The position numbers and the translations under genes are program-made. Under the pieces are notes generated by a model that did no database searches, had not been told where the DNA came from, and was given only the letters and a program-made list of their open reading frames with translations. From Streptomyces sp. NWU339 (lineage in GTDB: Bacteria > Actinomycetota > Actinomycetes > Streptomycetales > Streptomycetaceae), in the NCBI RefSeq assembly GCF_003143855.1, contig NZ_QFRK01000003.1:306734-370733 (forward strand): DNA of 64,000 nucleotides. Direction: 5' to 3'. Of the stretch, positions 1 through 9,037 are shown piece after piece; the first letter of the stretch is position 1, and each line of letters starts with the position of its first letter.

Positions 1-68
1 TCCGGCCCGGTCTGGCGGTCTACCTGCGCGACGCGATCGTCGCGAACGCGGCCCGGCACGGCGGCTGA
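1..68 (+). CDS. TipA-like MerR-family activator, C-terminal end only (partial)
   Basis: Only the last 21 codons are in the window, reading RPGLAVYLRDAIVANAARHG and a final G before TGA at 66-68. This closely resembles what I remember of the C-terminus of TipA (TipAS domain) of Streptomyces, the thiostrepton-binding domain of a MerR-family transcriptional activator, which ends in a PGLAAYMRDAILANAVRH-like stretch. The DNA-binding part lies outside the window, so promoter choice and domain integrity cannot be judged. Position next to the YbjQ/DedA/ThrE genes agrees with the remembered S. coelicolor order. Identification rests on a short match. Confidence 0.7.
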   Translation, partial: RPGLAVYLRDAIVANAARHGG

Positions 69-128
69 GCCCGTACGAATGCGGAGCACCGTCCGCCCCT
101 GCCGGGGTGCGGGCGGTGCACCGCGCGG

Positions 129-494
129 TCACTCGCGGACGAGCACCACCGCGGTGCCGTACGCGCACACCTCGGTGCCCACGTCCGCCGCGTCCGTGAC
201 GTCGAAACGGAACGCCAGCACACCGTTGGCGCCCCGCGCGCGGGCCTGCTCGATCAGGCGCTCCATGGCCTGGTTGCGGGTCTGCACGAGCGTCTTGGTC
301 AGCCCCTTGAGCTCGCCGCCGATCATCGACTTCAGGCCGGCGCCGATCTGGCTGCCGATGTGCCGGGACCTGACGGTCAGGCCGAAGACCTCACCGATGA
401 CCTCCTGCACCCGGTGCCCCGGCACGTCGTTCGTCGTGACCACCAGGACGTCGGGCCCGGGGCCCTGCCCACCGCCGTACTCTTCGATGCCCAT
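129..494 (-). CDS. YbjQ/UPF0145 family protein
   Basis: A 121-residue protein of the YbjQ (UPF0145) family, small putative metal-binding proteins of unknown function. The family signature is clear: LVVTTNDVPGHRV near the N-terminus, then GLTVRSRHIGSQIGAGLKS, then ERLIEQARARGANGVLAFRF and a final hydrophobic strand (AYGTAVVLV). No signal peptide or membrane span is seen. The ATG at 494 (MGIEEYGG) fits the family length; the frame stays open upstream to 611 but that part is low complexity. It is convergent with the tipA-like gene and divergent from the DedA gene. Confidence 0.85.
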   Translation of the reverse strand: MGIEEYGGGQGPGPDVLVVTTNDVPGHRVQEVIGEVFGLTVRSRHIGSQIGAGLKSMIGGELKGLTKTLVQTRNQAMERLIEQARARGANGVLAFRFDVTDAADVGTEVCAYGTAVVLVRE

Positions 495-631
495 GGCCCC
501 CAGCTTCGCCGGGGAGGAGGCACGGTGCAATCCTGGATACGCCCCGTGGAACCTGGGCCGGGACGACTGCGTTGATAAGTTTTGGCAGCCAGCCTCGCCC
601 GTCCCCCTCAAGCAGCAGGAGCCACAATCCC

Positions 632-1603
632 GTGACCACCCTTGCGCTCGGCCCCGAGTGGCTGAGCCCGGACTATCTGATCGAGACCTTCAGCCTTCCC
701 GGCATCCTGCTGATCGTCTTCGCCGAGTCCGGATTCTTCGCGTTCCTGCCCGGTGACTCCCTGCTGTTCACGGCGGGCCTCTTCGTGGCCGAGGGCAGCT
801 ACATCAGCCAGCCGCTGTGGCTGGTGTGCACGCTGATCGTGCTCGCCGCCGTCCTGGGCGACCAGGTCGGCTACATGATCGGCAAGTTCTTCGGGCCGAA
901 GCTCTTCAGCCGTCCCAACTCCAAGCTCTTCAAACAGGAGAACCTGGAGAAGGCCCACGAGTTCATGGAGAAGTACGGCCCCAAGGCGATCGTCCTGGCC
1001 CGCTTCGTGCCGATCGTGCGCACCTTCGCTCCCATCACGGCCGGCGCCGGCCGCATGAAGTACCGCACGTTCCTCACGTACAACGTCATCGGCGGCGTCG
1101 CCTGGGGCGTGGGCATCACGGTCGCCGGCTACTGGCTGGGCCAGATCTCCTTCATCAAGAACAACGTCGAGTCGATCCTCATCCTGATCGTCTTCCTCTC
1201 GGTGGTCCCGATCATCGTCGAGTACCTGCGGGAACGCGGCAAGAAGAAGCGCGCCGCCGCGGAGGACCCGGCCGCCCCGCAGCACGACCAGTACGACCGG
1301 CAGACCCCGTACGCCCAGCCGCCGGTCATGGACGACGCCACGGCCCAGCTGCGTCGCATCACCCCGACCGGTCAGCCGCCGCAGCGACCCCAGCAGCCCC
1401 AGCAGCCCTACGGCAACCAGGGCTACCCGCAGCAGCAGAACCCGCAGCCCCAGCGCCCCCAGCCGCCGTACGGCAACGGCCAGGGCGGCTACGACCCGTA
1501 CTTCGACCAGCAGTACCCCCAGAGTCAGGGCCAGGGTCAGGGGCACCCCCAGGGCCACGGTCCGGACCACAACCAGCAGCAGCCCTACAACCGGGGCTAC
1601 TGA
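632..1603 (+). CDS. DedA/SNARE-associated family membrane protein with Gln/Pro-rich tail
   Basis: A 323-residue DedA-family protein (SNARE-associated domain), polytopic membrane proteins linked to lipid-carrier flipping and membrane homeostasis. The family core is present: a FAESGFFAFLPGDSLLFTAG segment, GDQVGYMIGKFFGP, and KYGPKAIVLARFVPIVRTFAPITAGAG with its conserved Arg and Pro, then hydrophobic helices to about residue 200. After this comes a long cytoplasmic tail of about 110 residues, very rich in Gln, Pro, Tyr and Gly. The GTG at 632 is preceded by AGGAG at 617-621. The tail is not needed for DedA function and its role is unknown. Confidence 0.9.
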   Translation: MTTLALGPEWLSPDYLIETFSLPGILLIVFAESGFFAFLPGDSLLFTAGLFVAEGSYISQPLWLVCTLIVLAAVLGDQVGYMIGKFFGPKLFSRPNSKLFKQENLEKAHEFMEKYGPKAIVLARFVPIVRTFAPITAGAGRMKYRTFLTYNVIGGVAWGVGITVAGYWLGQISFIKNNVESILILIVFLSVVPIIVEYLRERGKKKRAAAEDPAAPQHDQYDRQTPYAQPPVMDDATAQLRRITPTGQPPQRPQQPQQPYGNQGYPQQQNPQPQRPQPPYGNGQGGYDPYFDQQYPQSQGQGQGHPQGHGPDHNQQQPYNRGY

Positions 1604-1625
1604 GCCGCCCCGCCGAGCAGTACCG

Positions 1626-1660
1626 CCGGATGCCCGGGTCCCGAGGACCCGGGCATCCGG
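1626..1660. terminator. Bidirectional hairpin terminator between DedA gene and ThrE-type gene
   Basis: A perfect 16-bp stem (1626-1641 with 1645-1660) and a 3-nt loop lie between two converging stop codons. No T-run is present, as is common for Streptomyces terminators, so it can serve both strands. Confidence 0.9.
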
Positions 1661-1662
1661 CG

Positions 1663-3357
1663 TCAGAAGCCGCGGGTCCGCTTCGCCGCCCTGCGCTTCT
1701 CGGCGGAGCCGATCCGCAGGAACAGCCGGGAGATCTCCGAACCGAGGTTCACCCCGATCGCGATGGCCAGCGCGAGCGCCACCGCTTTCGAGAGGGACAC
1801 CAGCCCCGCGTCCACCTTGTTCTGAGCGATCGCCAGCAGACCGAAGTACGTGGCGGAACCGGGCAGCAGGGGCCCGATGGCCGCCGTGGTGTAGGGCAGC
1901 GCCGAAGCGAACTGGTACCGGGCCATCAACTGCCCGAACAGCCCCACGAGCCCCGCCGCCACGGCCGTGGAGGCCACCGGTGAGATGTCGCCCACGTAGT
2001 ACATCGCGCCGTACACCACCCAGGCGACCCCGCCGTTGAGGGTGACCATCAGCACCGTGGACCGCTCCTGCTGGAGCAGCACCGCGAAGGCCAGCGACAG
2101 CCCGAGCGACGCGGCGATCTGCCACAGCGGCCGCTCGGTGAGGACGAGTGCCGCGTCGGGGCTCAGCTGGGCGCCCAGCTGAACCCCGAAGTAGAGCACC
2201 ACCAGCACGCCGGTCACGATGCCCACGAAGAAGTACAGGACCTCCAGGAGCCGCGCGGAGGCGGTGATGTAGAAGCCGGTCAGACCGTCCTGCACACCCG
2301 CCACGAGGGCCCGTCCGGGCAGCAGGGCGAACAGCCCACCCGTGATCACCGCCGAGGCCCTCACGTCCGCGTGGGCCAGGGTCAGCGCGACACCCATCGC
2401 GGCCGGCGGCATCGCGGCCGCCGTGAACTGGTAGAACTCCGGCAGCCCGCGCTCGGCGAACAGCCAGGCCAGCCGGTCGCCGAGCATCGCGCCGACCGCG
2501 GCGGCGACGAACACCAGGAACCCACCGCCCACCAGCATCGAGGCCGAGCCCGCCAGCAGCCCGCTCGCCGCGTTCAGCACCCAGACGGGGTAGGGGTGCC
2601 GGTTGCGGCGTATCTCCGCGAGGCGCCGGTAGGCCTCCTCCAGGGAGATGTGCGTCTCGTCGTCACTGAGGTCGTCCACCAGCTGGTACACGGCCGCGAG
2701 GCGGGTGTAGTCGGTGCCGCGACGGCGCACCGTGCGCGACGCGGTCACCGGGTCCTCCACCAGGGACGGCTGATGGGAGATCGACAGCAGGGTGAAGGTG
2801 ACGGTCGGTTCGCAGCGGTCCAGGCCGTAGGAGCGGCAGACGGCGAACATCGCCGCCTCCACGTCCTCCGCGCCCTCGCCGCCCGCCAGCAGCAACTCCC
2901 CGATACGCAGCGTCAGGTCGAGTACGCGCGGCACGGCCGGCCCCGTGTCGTCGTGCCGCTGCACCTGCTCCGGTGCCGGCCGCTCGGTCACCGGCATGCG
3001 CAGCATCGTGCGCATCCGGTCCTGCCAGGGCACGTCCCGGTGCAGGGCGAAGGGCGGCATCCCGCTGGGCGGGGTGAACGCCGCCCGCCCCTGCTGGGCG
3101 CTGTACGTGCTCGGCGGGTTGAACGCCGACCCCTCCACCTCGGTCGGCTGCGGGGCGGTTTCCAGCCCTTCCGGGAGGGCGAACTCGGAGGTCGTCTCGG
3201 CCTCCGTGCCGACCGGGGAGAACTCCAGTCCCTCCGGAACGGCGAACTCCGACGTCGCCGCCGACTCCGTGTCGGCCGGAGCCGCCAGCCCGGCGGGAGC
3301 GCTGAAGGCACTCCTCGCCTCGTCCGACTGCGGCTTGCGCTCCTCCGTGTCCCTCAC
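1663..3357 (-). CDS. ThrE-type threonine/serine exporter family protein
   Basis: A 564-residue protein with ThrE architecture. The first 150 residues are hydrophilic and repeat an EF(A/S)xPEGLE-like motif several times. Then comes a soluble domain beginning RVLDLTLRIGELLLAGGEGAEDVEAAM and ending near the NRHPYPVW segment, and finally about ten hydrophobic helices. ThrE proteins export Thr/Ser; substrate here is inferred. GTG at 3357 (VRDTEERK) has GGGAG about 10 nt upstream; the frame is open further, to an ATG at 3438, so the start is uncertain. The gene is downstream of ppa, but a strong terminator at 3456-3505 separates them. Confidence 0.88.
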   Translation of the reverse strand: MRDTEERKPQSDEARSAFSAPAGLAAPADTESAATSEFAVPEGLEFSPVGTEAETTSEFALPEGLETAPQPTEVEGSAFNPPSTYSAQQGRAAFTPPSGMPPFALHRDVPWQDRMRTMLRMPVTERPAPEQVQRHDDTGPAVPRVLDLTLRIGELLLAGGEGAEDVEAAMFAVCRSYGLDRCEPTVTFTLLSISHQPSLVEDPVTASRTVRRRGTDYTRLAAVYQLVDDLSDDETHISLEEAYRRLAEIRRNRHPYPVWVLNAASGLLAGSASMLVGGGFLVFVAAAVGAMLGDRLAWLFAERGLPEFYQFTAAAMPPAAMGVALTLAHADVRASAVITGGLFALLPGRALVAGVQDGLTGFYITASARLLEVLYFFVGIVTGVLVVLYFGVQLGAQLSPDAALVLTERPLWQIAASLGLSLAFAVLLQQERSTVLMVTLNGGVAWVVYGAMYYVGDISPVASTAVAAGLVGLFGQLMARYQFASALPYTTAAIGPLLPGSATYFGLLAIAQNKVDAGLVSLSKAVALALAIAIGVNLGSEISRLFLRIGSAEKRRAAKRTRGF

Positions 3358-3455
3358 CTGCGCTGTGCTCCCTGTACGACGCCGTCCGTGGGCCTTGCCT
3401 CCCCGTCGGGGCCCGGTGCACATACCCACATACCCCAAAGGCCAGTATGCGCACG

Positions 3456-3505
3456 GAGACGCGCGACGGGGCGCACGCGTCCGCGTGCGCCCCGTCGCGC
3501 GTCTC
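3456..3505 (-). terminator. Strong hairpin terminator after ppa
   Basis: A perfect 24-bp inverted repeat (3456-3479 with 3482-3505) lies just beyond the ppa stop codon. Only 2 nt separate the arms, so a few inner pairs must open to form a loop. It should insulate ppa from the downstream ThrE-type gene. Confidence 0.92.
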
Positions 3506-3517
3506 GTGGGAACGGGC

Positions 3518-4009
3518 TCAGTGGCCGCCCTGCTCCTTGAAGCGCTTGTAGGACCGCTCGATCTCGATCTCGGCGTCGGTCCGGCCGACCCAGTTGGCGC
3601 CCTCCACCGACTTGCCCGGCTCCAGGTCCTTGTAGACCTCGAAGAAGTGCTGGATCTCCAGACGGTCGAACTCCGACACGTGGTGGATGTCGCGCAGGTG
3701 CTCCACGCGCGGGTCCGTCGACGGGACGCACAGCAGCTTGTCGTCGCCGCCGGCCTCGTCGGTCATCCGGAACATACCGATCGCGCGGCAGCGGATCAGG
3801 CAGCCGGGGAACGTCGGTTCGTCGAGAATGACCAGCGCGTCCAGCGGGTCGCCGTCCTCGCCGAGGGTGTTCTCGACGAAGCCGTAGTCGGTCGGGTAGG
3901 CGGTCGAGGTGAAGAGGCGACGGTCCAGGCGGATCCGACCCGTCTCGTGGTCCACCTCGTACTTGTTCCGCGAACCCTTCGGGATCTCGATCGTGACGTC
4001 GAACTCCAC
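3518..4009 (-). CDS. ppa: Inorganic pyrophosphatase
   Basis: A soluble family I inorganic pyrophosphatase of 163 residues, the usual bacterial size, hydrolysing PPi to two phosphates with Mg2+. Recognisable elements are the N-terminal [19 protein letters not shown], the [11 protein letters not shown] stretch, and the catalytic signature [13 protein letters not shown] with its Asp residues. The GTG at 4009 is chosen because GGAGG lies 9 nt upstream and it gives the standard N-terminus; an in-frame ATG a few codons earlier would put the ribosome-binding site inside the gene. It is divergent from the D,D-peptidase gene. Confidence 0.96.
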   Translation of the reverse strand: MEFDVTIEIPKGSRNKYEVDHETGRIRLDRRLFTSTAYPTDYGFVENTLGEDGDPLDALVILDEPTFPGCLIRCRAIGMFRMTDEAGGDDKLLCVPSTDPRVEHLRDIHHVSEFDRLEIQHFFEVYKDLEPGKSVEGANWVGRTDAEIEIERSYKRFKEQGGH

Positions 4010-4094
4010 CGGTGGCTCCTCCATGATCAGCACATAGTTCTGGTGGTTAAGTGTCCCTCACGCAGGTGTGTGATCGCGAAAGGGGCTGGTGGTC

Positions 4095-5699
4095 GTGCCA
4101 GAGCTGAGGCCTTGGCGGGCCGCGAGACCGCATGTCGTGCGGGTCGCGGACGCCGTACGACCGCGTCTCGCACGGGCCGCGGCGACCGTACGGCCGCGCC
4201 TGGCGCGTGTCGCCGCGGCCGCCGGACCACGGATCGCGCGGCCGGTGGCCCGGCCGGGCACCTGGTCGAAGACCTGGCGGTTCACCGTGGTCGCGGCCGC
4301 CACCGGGATGGCACTGGCCGCCGGTGCGGTGACCGCCGCGGGTCCCTGGGACCCCACAGGTCAGCGTACGGCCGAGCGGGACCGGGCCGTGGCCATGGAG
4401 ACCGCGCGTGGCACAGATCACGGCGGCACCCGCGGCAACGCCGGCACGCCGCCCCGTGGCCCCCGGGCGGCTCCCAGCGCCCCCTCCGTGCTCACCGGTC
4501 TCGGCGACGGCGCCACCACCGTGCGGTCGGCGCCCGGCGGCAAGGCCCTCGCCGGCACCCTCACCCCGCTGCTGAAGGCCCCGGAGCTCGGCCGCCACTC
4601 CGCCGCCGTGGTCGACGTGTCCACCGGCAGAAAGCTGTACGCCCACGGCTCCGGCGACGCGCTCACCCCCGCCTCCACCACGAAGATCGTCACCGCCGCG
4701 GCTGTACTCACCACCCTGGGCCCCGACCACCGCCTGACCACCCGCACCACCTTCGAACCCGACACGAAAGAGGTCATCCTCGTCGGCGGCGGCGACCCCA
4801 CCCTCACCGCCCGGAAGAAGAACGACACGGGCTCGGCGAGCCTGCGCGACCTCGCCGAGCGGACCGCCGCCGCCCTGGCCGAACGCGGCGTACGCGAGGT
4901 GACCCTGTCCTACGACACCACCCTCTACGCGGGCGGCGACAGGCACCCGATCGGGGTCAACCCCAACCTCGCCGCCGTCGTCCCCCTGATGGCCGACGAG
5001 GCCCGTGCCGACGACTCCGACAGCGGCCCCGCGGACCGCGTCGCCGACCCCGCGGCCGACGCCGCGCGGAAGTTCGGCGAGTTCCTGAAGGAACGCGGCA
5101 TCAAGGCCACGCCGCCCGGCCCGTCGAAGTCCACGACCCGCGCCGGCACCCTCGCCACGGTGTCCTCGCCCCCGCTCGCCGCCCTGGTCGAACGGATGCT
5201 CACCAACAGCGACAACGACCTCGCCGAGGCCCTCGCCCGCCAGACCGCGATCGCGACCGGCGAACGCGCCGACTTCGCGGGCGCCGCCGCCGCCCTCCGC
5301 ACCCAGCTCGAGAAGCTCCGGGTCCCCCTGGAAGGGGCCGTGCTCAAGGACGGCAGCGGACTCAGCCGCGACAACCGGCTCACCGTCGACCTCCTCACCG
5401 CGCTGCTGGTGAAGTCCGGCGACCCCGCCCATCCCGAGCTGCGGTCCGTCCTCACCGGCCTGCCCGTCGCGGGCTTCACCGGCACCCTCACCGGCCGCTA
5501 CGCCGACGGCGCGGCCGGCCTCGTCCGCGCCAAGACGGGCACCCTCACCGGCGTCAACGCCCTGGCGGGCACCGTCGTCGACAAAGAGGACCGACTGCTC
5601 GCCTTCGCCTTCCTGGCGACCGGCACCAGCAGCCCCACGGCGGCCCAGACGGCCCTGGACAAGGCGGCCACGGCCCTGGCGGCGTGCGGCTGCCGGTGA
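4095..5699 (+). CDS. dacB: D-alanyl-D-alanine carboxypeptidase/endopeptidase, PBP4 (S13) type
   Basis: A 534-residue class C penicillin-binding protein that trims or cleaves peptidoglycan cross-links. The three active-site motifs are present: STTK (Ser194, Lys197), SDN (372-374) and KTG (480-482). The long insert between the first two motifs is typical of the PBP4/S13 family. An Arg-rich, repetitive N-terminus (VRPRLARAAATVRPRLARVA) precedes one hydrophobic segment at about residues 60-80, so it is probably a membrane-anchored extracytoplasmic enzyme. GTG 4095 sits 9 nt after GAAAGGGG; GTG 4089 is also in frame. The symbol is by family similarity. Confidence 0.9.
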   Translation: MPELRPWRAARPHVVRVADAVRPRLARAAATVRPRLARVAAAAGPRIARPVARPGTWSKTWRFTVVAAATGMALAAGAVTAAGPWDPTGQRTAERDRAVAMETARGTDHGGTRGNAGTPPRGPRAAPSAPSVLTGLGDGATTVRSAPGGKALAGTLTPLLKAPELGRHSAAVVDVSTGRKLYAHGSGDALTPASTTKIVTAAAVLTTLGPDHRLTTRTTFEPDTKEVILVGGGDPTLTARKKNDTGSASLRDLAERTAAALAERGVREVTLSYDTTLYAGGDRHPIGVNPNLAAVVPLMADEARADDSDSGPADRVADPAADAARKFGEFLKERGIKATPPGPSKSTTRAGTLATVSSPPLAALVERMLTNSDNDLAEALARQTAIATGERADFAGAAAALRTQLEKLRVPLEGAVLKDGSGLSRDNRLTVDLLTALLVKSGDPAHPELRSVLTGLPVAGFTGTLTGRYADGAAGLVRAKTGTLTGVNALAGTVVDKEDRLLAFAFLATGTSSPTAAQTALDKAATALAACGCR

Positions 5700-5769
5700 C
5701 CCGCGGGGCGGCCGGAACGGCCGCCCCGTCGCCCTGCCCCGCACCGCCGTACTCACGTACCGTTGCAAC

Positions 5770-6927
5770 ATGACGAGTTTCGGTGGTGCTGCCTCTTCCG
5801 GGATGGTCGACTGGGATCTCGCGGTCGCGACCGCGACCCGGCTCATGCGGCCGGGCCCCGATGTGAGCCGGGACGACGCCAGGGCCGTCGTCTCGGAACT
5901 GCGCCGGCACGCGAAGACGTCCGAGGAACACGTCCGGGGCTTCACCCGGCTGGGCACCGAGGAGATCCACGACACCCCGGTCCTCGTCGTCGACCGCCCG
6001 GGCTGGGTGCGGGCCAACGTCGCCGGTTTCCGCGAACTCCTCAAACCGCTGCTCGACAAGATGCAGGAGCGGCGTGGCAGTTCCCCCGGAGGGGCGCTCC
6101 TGGGCACCGTCGGCGGCAAGGTCACCGGCGTCGAACTGGGCATGCTGCTGTCCTTCCTGGCCTCACGCGTCCTCGGCCAGTACGAGACCTTCGCCCCCGC
6201 CACCCGCGACCTGCCGGCCGGTGGCCCCGCCGACGCCCCGAACGGCGGCGGCCGGCTGCTGCTCGTAGCCCCCAACATCGTCCACGTCGAACGCGAGCTC
6301 GACGTGCACCCGCACGACTTCCGGCTGTGGGTGTGCCTGCACGAGGAGACGCACCGCACCCAGTTCTCCGCCGTGCCCTGGCTGCGCGACCATCTCGAGG
6401 GCGAGATCCAGTCGTTCCTGGCGGAGACCGACGTCGACCCGATGACCGTTCTGGAGCGCGTCCGCCAGGCCGTCCAGTCCTTCGCCGGCGGCCGGCCCGA
6501 GGGCGAGGAGGGCGAGGCGGCCGACGAGGGACGCTCCCTGGTCGAACTCGTGCAGACCCCCGCCCAGCGGGAGATCCTCGGCCGCCTCACGGCGGTGATG
6601 TCCCTGCTGGAGGGGCACGCCGACTTCGTGATGGACGGCGTCGGCCCCGAGGTCGTGCCGAGCGTCGCCGAGATCCGCGAGAAGTTCCAGCAGCGCCGCG
6701 CGAAGGGCGCCTCCCGCCTGGACCTGGCGCTGCGCAAACTGCTCGGCCTGGACGCCAAACTCCGCCAGTACCGCGACGGCGAACGTTTCGTCCGCGCGGT
6801 CGTCGACGAGGTCGGCATGGACGGCTTCAACCGGGTGTGGACCTCGCCCAACACCCTCCCCACCAAGGCGGAGATCGCCAAACCAGCGGAATGGATCACG
6901 CGTGTGCACCGCAAGCCCGAGTCCTGA
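5770..6927 (+). CDS. Zinc-dependent metalloprotease of the DUF2342 family
   Basis: A 385-residue protein matching an actinobacterial family annotated as zinc-dependent metalloprotease or 'coenzyme F420 biosynthesis-associated' (DUF2342). The zinc motif HEETH is at residues 191-195 in the context CLHEETHRTQF, and a second acidic/His region (LLEGHADFVMDGVG) follows at about residues 277-290. The N-terminus begins with VDWDLAVATATRLMRPGP. No signal peptide is seen, so it is probably cytoplasmic. Substrate is unknown. It lies upstream of tilS, but 242 bp separate them. The ATG at 5770 has no clear ribosome-binding site. Confidence 0.85.
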   Translation: MTSFGGAASSGMVDWDLAVATATRLMRPGPDVSRDDARAVVSELRRHAKTSEEHVRGFTRLGTEEIHDTPVLVVDRPGWVRANVAGFRELLKPLLDKMQERRGSSPGGALLGTVGGKVTGVELGMLLSFLASRVLGQYETFAPATRDLPAGGPADAPNGGGRLLLVAPNIVHVERELDVHPHDFRLWVCLHEETHRTQFSAVPWLRDHLEGEIQSFLAETDVDPMTVLERVRQAVQSFAGGRPEGEEGEAADEGRSLVELVQTPAQREILGRLTAVMSLLEGHADFVMDGVGPEVVPSVAEIREKFQQRRAKGASRLDLALRKLLGLDAKLRQYRDGERFVRAVVDEVGMDGFNRVWTSPNTLPTKAEIAKPAEWITRVHRKPES

Positions 6928-7169
6928 ACCCGGCGCGCGCCCAGCGTGAACCCGGCGCGCGTCCGGCACCGTGAAGTCGGTGCGCGTCCATCATGAAGCC
7001 GATCCGGCCGACGGCAGGCGGATGACCCTGTAATCACCCGTCCGAGGGACCGTGAGCGAAGAGTAGGCGTGCAATGCTCGGGTAATGGCCCGGCTCTGTC
7101 ACCATTTACACACTCTGAGTGACCGACTCGAGCCCACGCCCCCTGACAACTTCATGAAGGGAACCGGAC

Positions 7170-8228
7170 ATGGGTCCCCATCCTGCGGTCGCGGCGATAC
7201 GCCTGGCAGTCCGCCGCGTACTCCACGACATCCTCGACGAACACAGCCGAATCCCCGACGAAGCCGGCCGCACCCCCGGCCGGTCCCCGCACGACCCCCC
7301 GCACGACCGAGAGGCGTCCCCCCTCGTGCTCGTGGCCTGCTCCGGCGGCGCCGACTCCATGGCCCTCGCCTCCGCCCTCGCCTTCGAGGCCCCACGGCTG
7401 GGCCTGCGGGCCGGCGGCGTCACCGTCGACCACGGCCTCCAGGCCGACTCCGATCTGCGCGCCGCCGAAGTGGTCCTGCGCCTGCGCGAACTGGGCCTCG
7501 CACCCGTGGAGTCCGTCGCCGTCAGCGTCGGCCGCGAGGGCGGCCCCGAGGCCGCCGCCCGCGACGCCCGCTACGCCGCCCTCGACGCCGCGGCCGAACG
7601 ACACGGGGCCGCCGCCGTCCTGCTCGGACACACCCGCGACGACCAGGCGGAAACCGTCCTGCTGGGCCTCGCCCGCGGCTCCGGCATCCGCTCCCTGTCC
7701 GGAATGGCCGCGGTCTCGGGGGCCGCGGGCCGTTACCGCAGGCCGTTCCTCCGGCTCGACCGGCAGACGGCCCGCAAGGCCTGCCTGGTCCAGTCCCTCC
7801 CCGTCTGGGACGACCCGCACAACACCGACCCCACCTACACCCGTTCCCGGCTGCGCCACGAGGGCCTGCCCGCCCTGGAGAAGGCGCTCGGCAAGGGCGT
7901 CGTCGAGGCGCTCGCCCGGACGGCCCAGCTCTCCCGCGACGACGCCGACGCCCTCGACGCCTGGGCCGGCCGGGCCGAGGCCGGCGTCCGCGACGCGGAC
8001 GGCCGCCTGGAGTGCGCCGGGCTCCACGCCCTTCCGCCCGCCGTGCGCCGCCGTGTGCTGCGCCGCGCCGCCATCGACGCGGGAGCCCCGGCCGGTTCGC
8101 TGTTCGCCCGGCACATCGAGGAGGTCGACCGGCTGATCACCGGCTGGCGCGGCCAGGGGGCCATCAATCTGCCCGGTCGGGTCGTCGCCCGTCGCCAGGG
8201 TGGCAGACTGGTGATTCGGCAAGGCTGA
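7170..8228 (+). CDS. tilS: tRNA(Ile)-lysidine synthetase
   Basis: A 352-residue PP-loop ATPase that converts cytidine 34 of the minor tRNA-Ile (CAU anticodon) to lysidine. The PP-loop SGGADS is at residues 58-63 ([12 protein letters not shown]), followed by VTVDHGLQ and [22 protein letters not shown], the usual tRNA-lysidine signatures. Length matches short actinobacterial TilS. ATG at 7170 is preceded by GAAGGGA. It is the first gene of a tilS-hpt-ftsH cluster, an arrangement found widely in Gram-positive bacteria. Confidence 0.94.
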   Translation: MGPHPAVAAIRLAVRRVLHDILDEHSRIPDEAGRTPGRSPHDPPHDREASPLVLVACSGGADSMALASALAFEAPRLGLRAGGVTVDHGLQADSDLRAAEVVLRLRELGLAPVESVAVSVGREGGPEAAARDARYAALDAAAERHGAAAVLLGHTRDDQAETVLLGLARGSGIRSLSGMAAVSGAAGRYRRPFLRLDRQTARKACLVQSLPVWDDPHNTDPTYTRSRLRHEGLPALEKALGKGVVEALARTAQLSRDDADALDAWAGRAEAGVRDADGRLECAGLHALPPAVRRRVLRRAAIDAGAPAGSLFARHIEEVDRLITGWRGQGAINLPGRVVARRQGGRLVIRQG

Positions 8229-8289
8229 AAAGCGTGCCCTCGGCAGCGCCGCGGAGGGTACGGGACAGCCGCTGGGACGACCGAAAGTG

Positions 8290-8850
8290 ATGCGGGTGGA
8301 CGCGAAAGACATGGGTGCCGACCTCGAGAAGGTGCTCATCAACAAGGAAGAGATCGACGCCAAGCTGGCTGAGCTGGCCGCGAAGATCGACGCGGAGTAC
8401 GCGGGCAAGGAACTGCTGATCGTCGGAGTCCTCAAGGGCGCCGTGATGGTCATGGCCGACCTCGCCCGAGCGCTGTCCACCCCCGTCACCATGGACTGGA
8501 TGGCCGTATCCTCGTACGGGGCGGGCACCCAGTCCTCCGGTGTGGTGCGGATCCTCAAGGATCTCGACACCGACATCAAGGGCAAGCACGTCCTGATCGT
8601 CGAGGACATCATCGACTCCGGTCTGACCCTGTCGTGGCTGATCTCGAACCTCGGCTCGCGCGAGCCCGCCTCCCTCAAGGTGTGCACACTGCTGCGCAAG
8701 CCCGAGGCCGCCAAGGTCAACATCGATGTGGAATGGGTCGGTTTCGACATTCCCAACGAGTTCGTCGTCGGATATGGCCTCGACTACGCCGAGAAGTACC
8801 GCAACCTCCCGTTCGTCGGTACGCTCGCGCCTCACGTCTACGGCGGCTGA
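8290..8850 (+). CDS. hpt: Hypoxanthine phosphoribosyltransferase
   Basis: A 186-residue purine-salvage enzyme making IMP/GMP from hypoxanthine/guanine and PRPP. The PRPP-binding loop [11 protein letters not shown] is at about residues 104-114, with the flexible-loop region [13 protein letters not shown] before it and [25 protein letters not shown] near the C-terminus, all diagnostic. Two overlapping starts exist, GTG 8287 and ATG 8290, and neither has a strong ribosome-binding site. Gene order tilS-hpt-ftsH is conserved. Confidence 0.95.
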   Translation: MRVDAKDMGADLEKVLINKEEIDAKLAELAAKIDAEYAGKELLIVGVLKGAVMVMADLARALSTPVTMDWMAVSSYGAGTQSSGVVRILKDLDTDIKGKHVLIVEDIIDSGLTLSWLISNLGSREPASLKVCTLLRKPEAAKVNIDVEWVGFDIPNEFVVGYGLDYAEKYRNLPFVGTLAPHVYGG

Positions 8851-9037
8851 GTCACCCGGCCCGGAGCGCCGTATGTGATCGGGAACCCCGGCGGGTCCCG
8901 CTCCGTTGGAGCATGCGTGGACGCGATTGCCAGCAGTCCCACGCAGCTTCGGCGGGCGATGCTGGGGTACCGTCCGAAGAACAGTCTTTATCAAACTCAC
9001 TATGGCAGGAGGGACGGGGCGGCACCGCTCCGTATGG

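Noticed and set aside
4047..7037. Open frame of 996 codons on the - strand opposite the D,D-peptidase and metalloprotease genes
   Set aside because: Both + strand genes carry complete active-site motifs and GC-saturated third positions. The - strand frame is an artefact of high GC content and has low-complexity Ser/Arg-rich sequence.
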